DNA of 64,000 bases from Escallonia rubra (taxonomy: Eukaryota > Streptophyta > Magnoliopsida > Escalloniales > Escalloniaceae), in NCBI GenBank assembly GCA_033065855.1, contig JAVXUO010002288.1, positions 334,358 through 398,357 of the forward strand. The letters run 5' to 3'. A program made the position numbers and the translations under genes. Of this stretch, positions 11,091 through 21,462 are shown one piece after another. Positions within the stretch are counted from its first letter, which is position 1. Every line of letters begins with the position of its first letter. The notes beneath the pieces are model-generated. The model did no database searches, was not told where the DNA came from, and was given only the letters and a program-made list of their open reading frames with translations.

Positions 11091-11823
11091 TAGTGTGTAC
11101 TGTATTGTGTTAATGAGCTAAGGGTAATGGTCTTTTTATATGCGCCCATGTGGGGAGTCTTTGCATGTGGTTCTCAGTTTCAAGAGTTATATTGTTCAAA
11201 TTGGAAGCTTGATCATTACCTTTATAACGTAGCCCAGTTCTTAGGTAAGGTTAATCATCATCTTTATCTAAGCCATTTGACAAACGTATTTAACAGTAAT
11301 GTGATCCTTATAAATATAACCATCATTCCACCTGCCCCCTAGCTTGTTATAAAAAGTAATCTTTTAATTAGGGTTTCTGAGAGTACCATTCTTTCCAGAC
11401 ATGTAGGGTTTCTCTGAGAACAAGAAAACCCTGTATATAGTTCTTTTCTTTGGATCAGTAATCCCCAGACAGGCATCAAATTATTGATATAATTGAAATG
11501 ACCCAATACAAAATTGGTACACAAAAACCCATGCCCACTTAGTCAAAACTAAAGTGAGGTTCCACCAACTCCCAACTAAACACAGGATAACAAACCCAGA
11601 TCTTTATCAATGTTCCATAAACTTATAGGTAGAAACCACCTACGCGAGTGCCTGATAACAAACTAAGAAACCTAGATAAGATAGATAGCACAAAAATGGA
11701 TCTTTGTATGTTTTTGTAGTTAGGGGTCCTTAATTATAAGTTTGATCACAATCGTTTTCTTGGCATTATGAGGACCAAAATAAACCATCATTTAACTTGC
11801 CCCTACTTTTTCTTGCCCTATTT
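10371..11823. repeat. Direct duplication, right copy (1453 bp)
   Basis: Partner of 8863-10315. The identity ends at 11823, where this copy continues TTTTGCAAAACG, which is likely the original upstream sequence, whereas the left copy switches to ATCGACGTTTG. Confidence 0.92.
11131..11141 (-). promoter_or_regulatory. TATA-like box of protease copy 2
   Basis: The same ATATAAAAAGA motif, at the same distance from the ATG, as in copy 1. It lies inside the duplicated block. Confidence 0.55.
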
Positions 11824-12395
11824 TGCAAAACGACTATATAAGTTTTCCTTTAGTCGATAACTTGTAGAACTATCTTCCAACTTCACTTTTTTGTAACCTC
11901 TAAGCCAGGAAGGAAAAACTTGTTTGAGAACTTCACGCACACGAGTGCATGATGCATCCTAGATGTCTTGTTTTTAGGTTCAAATGGATTTGAATTAGCA
12001 AAAAGATGTATCACGTTAATGCTGCGACTTGTTTGAAATTCACCTAGGCGTCTGCGGTCAAATGAAAACGGGTCGTTGCATATGCATTCCAACATAAGCA
12101 GTTGCAAAACGAAGAATCAATGGAACTCATGGACATATTCTTCCATTATGAAACAAATGCAAATTTAGGATACTTGCAACAATGGAACAATTGCAAATTT
12201 AGGATGCTTGCTTGCAAAACCACTAATGACAAGCCTTAAGATGGTACAGCACTTCACGTCGAGTGTAAATATATCATGCAGTGAAATCGAGTTAGAATTC
12301 CAAGTAACATAGATGGGGAGCTGCTGATGACATGACATTCAGCCGTGATTGTAGTTGCTTTTTCTGGTCTTTTCTACACTCGTTTCTTTCTATCC
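11824..12395. other. Intergenic, paralogous to about 40.14-40.23 kb
   Basis: No gene is seen. The part at about 11965-12070 aligns with 40140-40230 (shared words GGTCAAAT, ACTTGTTT and TGAA/GTAGCAAAA). This marks the outer end of the ancient duplicated segment. A short imperfect repeat around GCAAATTTAGGAT occurs at about 12158 and 12192. Confidence 0.5.
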
Positions 12396-13457
12396 TTATT
12401 GCTCTGCCAGTGGCTTTCTGATGCGGTGGTGCTCTCTCCGCACCCGCTTCTCCCACCACCATTTTGATGTGACGGCCTCTAGTGCTGCGGTGATATTGCC
12501 ACTGCAAATAAGAGAAAGCAATTAAGAACGGAAAAAAAAACACACACACACACACAAAACACAACATAGACATACTTCATTCTATTTGTGTTCTAAGTTT
12601 CTTTTCACCGTATAAATGGATTTCCCAGGAAAGTGCTTAGAGTACCGAAATTTTTTGTGAGAAAGAATGGCATTCTAAACTTTGTAATAAACAAAATTGC
12701 CACTCGACGCATCAATGAAGTTTCTCCACTGTGACATGATTGTCACGGGTTCAAACAATGGAAACGACCTGGCCAAAAGAAACTATATACGGTTAATGCT
12801 GCATGTGTTGGAAGCACACTCGGTCAACCTAGGAATAAGCTGGTTGTGTTCATCAACCCTCTGGGGTTGGCTACGTAATCGAAATCCAAACCATCGCGCT
12901 TTTTAAGATATTCTCACGAAGAAAATCCGATCTCAAATCATGACTTTATAAAGAAAAAGAACAGAAATCCTGTATGGAAGATCATGTATGCAAAATCAAT
13001 ACCTCTTATACGCATCATGATTGCAGCTTCGGTTGCAAAATTTAGGGGTTGGCATGAAAAGCTGATACCGTTCGGTTGGCGTACGGTTGTAACAAAGCTC
13101 TGCACAAACGCAGTACTTTTCTGCAAACGCTCCAAATCTGCCCTTTAACGTGTCTAGCAGCTTTAGGTATTCCACAAACTTGGGGCAGTGGCCAGGCCGA
13201 ATTTTGGTGCAACGCCAAGCTTCACAGATTTGGCTTACCATGGTCTGGCAGTGGTTGGACACAGGTCTTGGAGGTACTAGTAGCCTCAGTGCGCAGTTCT
13301 TGAACACAGGACCGGTGCCATCTCCATCTTCTTCCGATTCTTGAAAACTGCGCAGTTCTTCAAATCGCAGTAGCTGGACGTAGGTCAGTGAAGTTACGAG
13401 GAAGATCACGGTGATGATGGTGATGACTGCAAGTATTTTAAAGAGAGTGGACTTCAT
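12396..13457 (-). CDS. Ten-cysteine single-pass membrane protein, 2 exons
   Basis: I do not recognise this family. Exon 1 is 13003-13457 and exon 2 is 12396-12501, joined by a 501-bp intron with GT (AG|GTATTG) and AG (TTATTTGCAG|TGG) borders. The joined frame is open and gives 186 residues. Residues about 7-29 form one hydrophobic segment next to a lysine-bearing N-terminus, fitting a signal anchor or uncleaved signal. The lumenal/outside part has ten cysteines (positions 55, 70, 78, 83, 91, 116, 118, 122, 141, 145), including a C-x-C-x3-C group, and three N-glycosylation sequons (NRT, NRS and, across the splice, NIT). The C-terminus is basic and tryptophan-rich (KWWWEKRVRREHHR). An even cysteine count with sequons suggests a disulphide-bonded extracellular or lumenal domain. 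No stop or frameshift is seen, so it is probably a real gene. Without the intron the frame would end at residue 153. Confidence 0.65.
12538..12556. repeat. A-run and (CA)n microsatellite
   Basis: Short A-run followed by CACACA repeats in the intron of the ten-cysteine gene. Confidence 0.85.
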
Positions 13458-14324
13458 GTTCTCTTCCTTTTTCTGGGCAGCCTTTAGGCTAATGACTGCA
13501 AAAACAAATTGCTCTTTACATGTACGGCTAGGAAGAGAAAAAGGGTGGTTTGCACTCGGTATATTCTACCATGGCTAGAGCTTTTACAATGAACTAGAGC
13601 TGACCCGGCTTTATGTTAACCTGATGTAAGTTCATCACCTTCCAGTTTCGGATTTATGTAAAGTCAATCAGTTCAATTCCTACTCGGAAACAAACTCGAG
13701 GTAATTAAATCAAAACATGCTTATTGGATTTTCTCAATCAATCTTGACGAATGGCAACAGTTAATTTTGACACGATCAAACCTAATTTAATCATATCTAC
13801 ATTAAATTAAATTGTGCGGAGTTTAAAAAACACTCAAATTGATTAAACCATCTTTCAAAAGCTAATAGATTGACTAAATCACAATTCAAGAAAACGGAGA
13901 TTATGAATGAATCACTTTTCATAATTAAGCAGGTTTGACGTTTGACGAAGTAAAGCATAATATACCTATTACCTTCAAAAAAATAATTGCACATTTTACA
14001 CAAGCATTAAACTTCTGGTCTTTTAGTAGTATTTGGAATTGCTTTTAGTACTTTTATCCGAACACTCTACATAGCTTTAAGTTAATTTTGCTAAAAATAG
14101 TTTAAATGTTATTAGAGTTAATTAAGATTAAAAATAGAATTACCTTTTGAGAATGAATCGTAAACATGCTCATATTAGAGTAGAAACGTTTTGGGATACT
14201 ATTGAAGCTTTTACGAAAACAATGTTTCTTTATTTGATGTGGTTGTACAACCTGCTTTCAAAACTATACCTAGCTTTACAAAAGTCATAAATGCTTTTGC
14301 GTTAGGACTAGCCTTTTATACATA
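13458..14324. other. Intergenic, nothing recognised
   Basis: AT-rich DNA upstream of the ten-cysteine gene. No coding region, repeat boundary or RNA gene is recognised. A promoter for the minus-strand gene must lie in its first part, but no clear TATA box was picked out. Confidence 0.4.
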
Positions 14325-14352
14325 CTAGTAGGATGCACGTGCGATGCACGTG
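14325..14352 (-). mobile_element. Helitron-like 3' terminus
   Basis: Read on the minus strand, this is a perfect 7-bp stem hairpin, CACGTGC-ATC-GCACGTG (14352-14336), followed by CATCCTA and then CTAG, with a T next. Plant Helitrons end in a short GC-rich hairpin a few bases before CTRR and insert between A and T, so this fits a Helitron 3' end whose body lies to the right. The 5' end (TC on the minus strand) was not found, and no Rep/helicase gene is visible, so it is non-autonomous or degraded. Confidence 0.5.
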
Positions 14353-16614
14353 ATGTTAAGATGTGACAAAATAAGATTATATTATAAAAAAAGTCATAAC
14401 ACCGTATATTGTCTAGAATATGACAATCAATTTTCTATGGTTCATATCCACATGTTAATTCAGTTGAATTCAAAATTGTAAGTTGAAATTGAGATTCAAT
14501 TCATATGCATAAGTTGCTCCAAAAATATCATGAATTCATCTAAAGAATGTTATCTTTTAACTACCTTTATCTCACACAAATTTTATTAAATGCAAAATGT
14601 GTAAGGCGATTTGATGATAATGATAGTCCATATTTTATCATGGTCTTACCCACCATTCTTTTGAAGTAAAAACAATTACTTTAGAAAAAAAAGAGTAGTT
14701 AAACCGCCTGATCTTTTCATGGTCGAAGGGCTTTGTACCGCCTGATCTTTTAAATCGATGCATTTATTCTAAATTTAAAAGTATAAAGTTTAACGATCAA
14801 TAAATTAATATTTTTATATCAGTATCCATATTTCAATTATTTTTTTTACTATTTATATCTACTATAGTCCAATCTCATGAACACATAGTTGTGGTGAATG
14901 CATCACAATCATCCTTTGTCACATTAATTCATTAAAAAATTATATTTAATTTGAAAAAAAAATGTTACTATAAGATTAGTATGTAACACATTTACTTTTT
15001 AGGAAAAAACTGCAATAAAAGTTTAGTAACTTCTAAACCAAAAACATAACAAATGCATATCTATTTACAAATACAGGATCACTTTTCTGTAATTAATATT
15101 GTTATTAGAATTTCTTGTTACTAGAAAAAGGATTAGCCGTTGCAAAGTAAATAACAACCATGCTTCCAATCCTATTATTATAATCTTTTGTCGCCTAGAG
15201 CCCTTTAATGGTATTTATTAATTTCTCTTTTTACTTGTTATCGTTAAGTGATGAATCTTTTAATCTCTTGCTAAGAAAGTAGTAAATGCAGAATTTCGTT
15301 ACAAAAAGATGCAACATTAAAAGATAAAACAAGTAAATAGAAAAAATCAAATTCTTGTATTGTTGAATCCAATTTAATTTGTTCGCTTTTATTTTTGGCA
15401 ACATTAAAAGTGATATAGAAGAATTTTTTTTATATTCTAAATTTAAATTTCCGATTGCAAACATGTAGAATCGTCCATTCATATACTATATAGTTAGAGA
15501 TTATCTAAATAGATAATGGTAGTGTACATAAAGATGAATAAGAAGTAAATTCATAATAACTTACTCTAACCAAAAGCATAATGAGTTATATTGTACCTGT
15601 GAAGTATTCATCAACATGCTTTGGGATACCTATATAAAGAAAATAATAGATATCTACATTAACCTTTATTTTTAAGATTCAAATTTTAGAGAAGCGAAAA
15701 AGTTAGAGTCACCATTAGTTAAAAGGTTGCGTCGACAGTTAATTAATAAATAATGTGAAAGGAGTAATTTCTAGATCTTAATTTTGAGTCATATCCACAT
15801 CTATTACTAAATAGGAAAATGGTGAAAGTATTATGTATAACAATCAAATTAAAGTAAGAAAAGGTAAGGTAAGTTAATCAATATTTTGAAATTTGTGTTG
15901 GAGAATAACTAACATTTGCATAGCCAAACCTATACAAACAAAACATAGAGACACCCATATGTAATTGGACACAAATAAAATATTCACTCTTAAAGCCAAA
16001 AATAGGAAAGCTGAGGGAAATGATTTATCATGTCTAGTTTTAATCTTTTTTGTTTGTTGAATCATATTAGTAAATTCCATCACCTAATTAAAAGGCTGAA
16101 CCAATTATCCGTAAGTCAGCATAAGAGTAAAATTCACCTATCTTTAAAGAGGATTGTTACAATCTAATGGTCATTTGAAAAAAAGTTAATTATTCTACTT
16201 ATGTCATAAGATATTATCATCAAAGGATTGCATGTCCTAATTTATATAAAACATCAAGTTGTGGATGACAATTAACATATATACTTTTTTATTATTGTTG
16301 GATTTTATGAAAAATGAAAGAACCATCTAATTGTAGTATTTATTAGTAGTGAAATAAATAGAATTGCTAGAATAATTTAGATTCAAAGCATGTTAATAAT
16401 GTTTGAATGACAAAGAAGTGATTTTCAAATGTAACAATGGTATTGTGGTCCAAATAATAATTTTCGAGGATCCACACTTTTAGCTGTAGTATAAATATGT
16501 TGTGGTAATTAGTTTTAGCGATCATATCAGCAACTCTATCGAATTTCCATATGTTACAAGTCATACCAGAATCTTTAAGATTCGTAAGAAGTTACCCTTC
16601 CGTTATAACATTGT
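14353..16614. other. AT-rich gene-free region
   Basis: Long, very AT-rich stretch with no gene or domain recognised. It may be the body of the Helitron-like element ending at 14325, but the far boundary could not be located. Confidence 0.4.
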
Positions 16615-17343
16615 TTGTATTCTATAAGTCTTTTTGCTTATCTTAGCACATCATACTTTCAAAATGTCAATACAATCTTTTGTAATATATGCTTCACGCT
16701 TCAAAACAAGCACCCTAACTTTAACCTTCACCTTCTGCAAATTCAAGCCAAAAAATTCAACATTCACTCACTACACCACGAACCACCACGAAAGCCAACC
16801 ACAACTGGTCACTATTCTCGTCACCACCACTGCAACCCTTCACAAGTTGAACCGCCCACCAACATAGCACACGCGAAACGCCCTACCTACCACCTTAACC
16901 CATCGCTAGTCGTCTCTCTCCCAATGAACCCCCCTCCCCCCACCCCCTCACACACACACACACACAGACAGAGAGAGACAGAAAGACATAGAGATAGAGA
17001 TAGAGAGAGAGACGCACGGATGCGCAATCTAAAATCATGATGTGCCCAGATTGCCATTCAAGGCTCGCGAAATAGTGTCCACCCCCCCCCCCCCCCCCCA
17101 CCCCTCTAATCTCCCCCACGCCCTAGTCCAGCAAACCATGATTTACTCCGCCTCAATCACCACCATCACCAATTGGCTGCCACCACCATCACCATTGACA
17201 ACCCCATAAAGAAGCATCAACTTGAAGAACTACTAAAAACAAAAATAGTATGTGTTGTGTGTGCAGGCGCACGGGCAATTATGTGTGGATAAAAACGATG
17301 GGTATGCATATATGTGAATTCAATCAGTGTGTGTGCATGTGTG
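16615..17343. repeat. Low-complexity CA/GA/C-rich region
   Basis: Contains a (CA)n run near 16950-16967, a GA-rich run near 16968-17012 and a long C-run at about 17082-17100. Open frames here are rich in simple-sequence residues and are not convincing genes. The right side (17270-17343) is TG-rich and is the host flank of the CACTA element. The same kind of TG-rich sequence resumes at 23798. Confidence 0.75.
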
Positions 17344-17374
17344 CACTACAAGAAAGCAAGGATTTTGCGATGGA

Positions 17375-17690
17375 CTTTTAGCGACGAAAGGAATTTCGTC
17401 GCTAAAATGTCTTTCAGTGACGGATAAAGCCGTCGGTAAATGTCGACCGTTAAAAACTTTTAGAGACGGACAACGTCGTAGGTAAAAGTTTTGCCGACGG
17501 ACATTTACCGAAGGAATTGTACCGACTGATAATTCTGTCGCTAAAATTTTTAGCAAATTTTATAATTTTTGAAGGTTTTTAAAAACATTATAAGCGACGG
17601 AAATGTACCATCGCTAAAAATTATGTCGTTAAAGATAACTTTTGCCGACGGGCTTTTAGCGACAGTATCATTTCGTTGCTAAAACTCCTC
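17375..17690. repeat. Left subterminal repeat array of CACTA
   Basis: About ten copies of words close to TTTTAGCGACGG in direct and inverted order (for example CTTTTAGCGACG, TCGTCGCTAAAAT, CGACGGACATTTACC). They are probably transposase binding sites by analogy with En/Spm. Confidence 0.8.
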
Positions 17691-17699
17691 ATTAAAACA

Positions 17700-17939
17700 C
17701 ATCAGATCTGCTTTCTTCTTTCTCCCGTTTTTCTCTATGTCTCGAATCTCTCACCCACCAGTGACCCCCTTTACGGCGACCCACATCTCCGGCGACACCA
17801 CTGTCCTCCCCCTGACGCTGTGCCACCTCCGGCGACAGCCCCGTCCTCCCCCCAACGTCGTGCCACCTCCGGCGACCTTCACGGTACTGCCCACTGCTCA
17901 CCATTTTCTTTCATCAGCGTCCTTAACAAATTGCACTTA
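17700..17939. other. GC-rich CCGGCGAC-rich patch in CACTA
   Basis: Short GC-rich segment with several CTCCGGCGAC words. It resembles in style the GC-rich leader of the hAT element at 4740-5290. No gene is assigned. Confidence 0.4.
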
Positions 17940-18630
17940 TTGTCGGTAGAAAATTCACAATTTGTACAAATGCATGCCCATTTTGTTTAGTTTAATTGTT
18001 TGCTTCATAGAGTTTCTTAAAATTTTAGCAGTTACAATGATGTTGTAAACTTGCTCCACCATGCTGTTGTAAGATCCCTCAAAAAACGGAATAAATTCGT
18101 ATGGCAAATCTGGGAAGCCTTTCATGATTTCTCCGAAGCTAGACTTCAATTGAAAATCCAGTGTATGATACATGTTCTCAGCATTGACAAACTATTTGAA
18201 ATGGGATGTAGTGGGCACACCGACTTTTAGAGGGGCATCGCTTGTGGAAAGAGCTTGTCATCTTTGAGTATGCCTAAATTGTTCGCTAGAGCACAAAACT
18301 TGCCCCAAGTTTTGAATAGAACAATTAATAGTACTATCATTGTCAGTGGCTGAGAACCCAAATCCACTGGGTAACAAACCAATATAACTCTTTCCGACCA
18401 CATTGACAATCTGAAATTGATGTTCACGTGCTGTAGATAACTTTCGTTCACTGAATTGGACTTTACCGGTTAATCCATTGAAGTTAACGAGTGAAATAGT
18501 ATGTTGTAACAAATTTTGGTCACCACCACTTCCCATGTTACTTCCATTCACTGCTAAAGCCATCATCCATGTTGCATCAAATGAAACGTTGTCGTTGGAC
18601 CAAGGAATGGCCTCAGCCTAGGTAAATTCA
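17940..18630 (-). pseudogene. Glutamate receptor-like (GLR) gene fragment captured
   Basis: On the minus strand, three consecutive pieces in gene order match a plant GLR ion channel. First, about 18620-18258 reads as the end of the extracellular ligand-binding (ANF-type) domain, with FNGLTGKVQF, a basic and glutamine stretch, FQIVNVVGKSY and a phenylalanine-rich end. Then 18257-18174 gives PLKVGVPTTSHFK, the start of the S1 domain. Finally 18173-17965 gives LPYEFIPFFEGSYNSMVEQVYN, the conserved S1 block. Frames change between pieces and at least one stop is present (after SHFK). The pore, S2 and membrane segments are absent. It lies wholly inside the CACTA element, on the opposite strand to the element's own genes, so it was most likely captured from a host gene. 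The sequence after VEQVYN resembles intron, which favours capture from genomic DNA. Confidence 0.75.
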
Positions 18631-19059
18631 TCTTATACAGTGAGACGGTCTCAATAAAAATATCGGAGAGAGGACAACATTCCCCAGAACAAACAAAATT
18701 AATTGAATAAGTATACTCAGAAGAAAGTAAAAAGTAAAAAAGAGATTGAGAGGGTTAAAAGGCGATACCTTTGTGCTTCTTGAAACAGATTAAAGAACAA
18801 CTGCAAGTTAAAAATTCGAGTTCTTGATAACAACTGGAAAAGGTAATTAACTCTGAAACAACGAATTCAAAGTACAGAGGTAGAAGGGGGAAAACTGGTG
18901 GTGGGGGTGACTTACTAGGGAATGAGACCGGAGGGACACTTGTATTTGGATTGTGCTTCGTCACATACTTGTGGCACCCATTTGCTGGATATCTATAGAT
19001 TTGTGGAATTGTTGCACTGTACCCAGTTGGATTGATCGAGATATCTGTGATTGCCTGAA

Positions 19060-19970
19060 ATTGTCAGACTTCTTTATAACAATTTTTATTCTTTATATAA
19101 TTTTGTTAACTGTGTATGGAGCATTTGAAAATTTGAGAATTGAGATTGTTGACTGTGCATTGAGAATTGAGATTGTTGACGGAGGATGGGACCCAATTGA
19201 ATTAAGATATCTATTAGGTAGCACGGACATGGACACCGCGTCCGATTGACACCGACACCGATTTGCTTTATACTTGTGGATACTTCTTCAAGAGTTGTCT
19301 GACACTTCTTCCAGAGGTGTCTAACACGGTGTCCGATAATTAAAAATTAAATCAATATCTATGGACACCACTGAGAGGTGTCAGACACGTGTCCGGATGT
19401 GTCGGTGAGGTGTCGAGGTGTCAATAGGTCACGGACACCGTGTCTAATCGACACCGACACCGAAATGTCATATTTTGGCTTTATACTTGTGGACACTTCT
19501 TCAAGAGGTGTCCGGCACCTCTTCAAGGGGTGACCGACACGGTGTCCGACAATTAAAAAATAAATCAAAATCTTCGAACACCGTTGAGAGGTGTCGGACA
19601 CGTGTCCAGAGTGTTGGACACGTGTCTAGACCCTATATGAGGTGTCGGTGCTTTTTAGGATATATGTGATTTAGTTGTAATTGTTAGACTTTTTTATATC
19701 AATTTTCATTCTTTATATAATTTTGTTAACTGTGCATTGAGCATTTGAGAATTGAGATTGTTGACGGAGGATGGGACCCAATTGAATTGAGATATCTGTT
19801 AGGTAGCACGGACATGGACACCGCGTTCGATCGACACCGACACCGAAATGTCATATTTTGGCTTTAGACTTGTGGACACTTCTTCAAGAGGTGTCCGGCA
19901 CCTCTTCAAGGGGTGACCGACACAGTGTCCGGCAATTAAAAAATAAATCAATATCTTCGGACACCTCTTT
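19060..19970. repeat. Duplicated block with GTGTCCGACAC repeats
   Basis: About 170-190 bp are present twice in direct order (from about 19065 and from about 19683). They share TTCTTTATATAATTTTGTTAACTG and the run GGAGGATGGGACCCAATTGA, then AGCACGGACATGGACACCGC. Between and after them come many palindromic words of the type GGTGTCGGACACGTGTCC and ACACCGACACCG. The GGAGGATGGGACCCAATTG block also occurs in the hAT element at 5719-5737. Confidence 0.75.
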
Positions 19971-19986
19971 TTTGGCCTAAAAATTG

Positions 19987-21300
19987 CCAAAAAAAGTCCG
20001 TAATAAAGCTCGGGTTAAGGGCTCAATTGCGGAGGCTTACGTAATGGAAGAGCTTGTAAACTTTTGTATCCAATATTTTGGGCCTGATGTTGATACAAGG
20101 TTAAATCAACTAGGCAGAAATGACCCTGGATCAAGCATAAATTTGGAAGGGCAATTGTCAATATTCAAGCAGTCAGGTAGTCCGTTCGGTCGAATCTATA
20201 CTCGATAGCTAACAGATGAAGAGTACAGTGCTGCAACAATATATGCCCTTCTAAATTGTGATGAAGTTTCAGCATTCGTTGAGTAAGTTAATTTCTTAAT
20301 TAAAAAAATTGTTGTACATAATTGAAAATGTGTGATAAGCGAGTCAACTATATTGATTTGCAGAGAGTTCAATGCGGAATCTTTAATCACTGATCCCGCT
20401 GGACTTGAATCTCATCAAAAATCATAATTTGTACAGTGGTTCAGAAGACGTGTAAGTTTTTAACGAAATTATATTATGTGTTATATACATTATGTGGCCA
20501 ATTAGTATACTGATTTATCCTTAAATTTTACCGTCATCTACAATAGGTTCAGTCAATGGATAAACCAGTAGCCTCTTGCTTGAAATTACTAGCTCAAGGC
20601 CCTAATAAACAAGCATCCTGTCATGGAGGCTATATCATCAACGGGTTTAAGTTTAACGTAAAAGATGATAACCGAACAAAAGAAACCCAAAATAGTGGAG
20701 TCTTAGTCAACGTCGACTGTTATTACGAGAATTGCATGGACTTTTATGGAGAGTTAGATGAGATTGTTGAGCTAGCATATTTGGGTTCTGAAAATCGCCT
20801 AGTAGTGTTCAAGTGTACATGGTTCGATGTCACATGCAATTGAGGAATCCGTGTTATCTCTTAAGGGATTGTAGATGTCAATGTCAAGTCAATACTTGCA
20901 TCAGACGAGCCGTTTGTGTTTGCTAGTCAAGCTGCATAAGTCTTTTACGCGGAGTACGTCGCAAATCCCAAATCTCATTGGTATACAGTTATCAAGTCCA
21001 AGAAATTACTCGTCACATATGACAGTGAGCTAGACACCTTTCAAACCGACCAACCACATGTCTTGTTACATGTTGAGATGAACAATGAGGAGGACGATCT
21101 TCCTTCCAACAACACTTCATGTAGGAGAAGAAGTCGTAGATGATGACGTGGAAGACGTGGTAAGTGTTGAAGATGAAGTGACTGAATCTACTGATGAAGA
21201 GGATGAATTAAAATATGAAGAGGACAACGAGTCCCACGAAGAAGAGGATGACGAGTCTAGTGATAAAGATGATGATGATTCCCAAACTGAAAATGATTGA
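19987..21300 (+). pseudogene. CACTA TNP2-type transposase C-terminus, decayed
   Basis: This is the C-terminal part of an En/Spm-type (TNP2) transposase. Exon-like pieces are about 19987-20283 (KVRNKARVKGSIAEAYVMEE, end of the DUF4218 region), 20364-20451 and 20547-21300 (NSGVLVNVDCYYEN ... FYGELDEIVELAYLG ... FKCTWFDV, a DUF4216 domain). GT-AG intron borders between them are readable. The end is very acidic (V-E-D-E-V-T-E-S-T-D-E-E-D...). Nonsense codons occur at 20206, 20841 and about 20937, with one more in the middle exon, and a frame change near 21100. The catalytic N-terminal transposase domain is missing from the window's element, so it is internally deleted and non-functional. Confidence 0.85.
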
Positions 21301-21462
21301 CTTGTAATGTTGTAACATCATGAAAAATATGTAATAACATTTTAGTACTTGGTTCATATTGTATTTTTATACTCGGTTCATATATATAGTGCTGATGATA
21401 TTTTCTGTCAAATTATTGTTCTTAATGTGTTAATTTCTTTGCAATTTATCTAGAAGTCAGTT

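Noticed and set aside
17676..17990. 104-codon plus-strand frame rich in proline in the CACTA left part
   Set aside because: It follows a GC-rich CCGGCGAC patch and overlaps the opposite-strand GLR fragment; no domain.
21085..21300. Acidic 71-codon frame taken as a separate gene
   Set aside because: It is the frame-shifted acidic C-terminus of the TNP2-like transposase.
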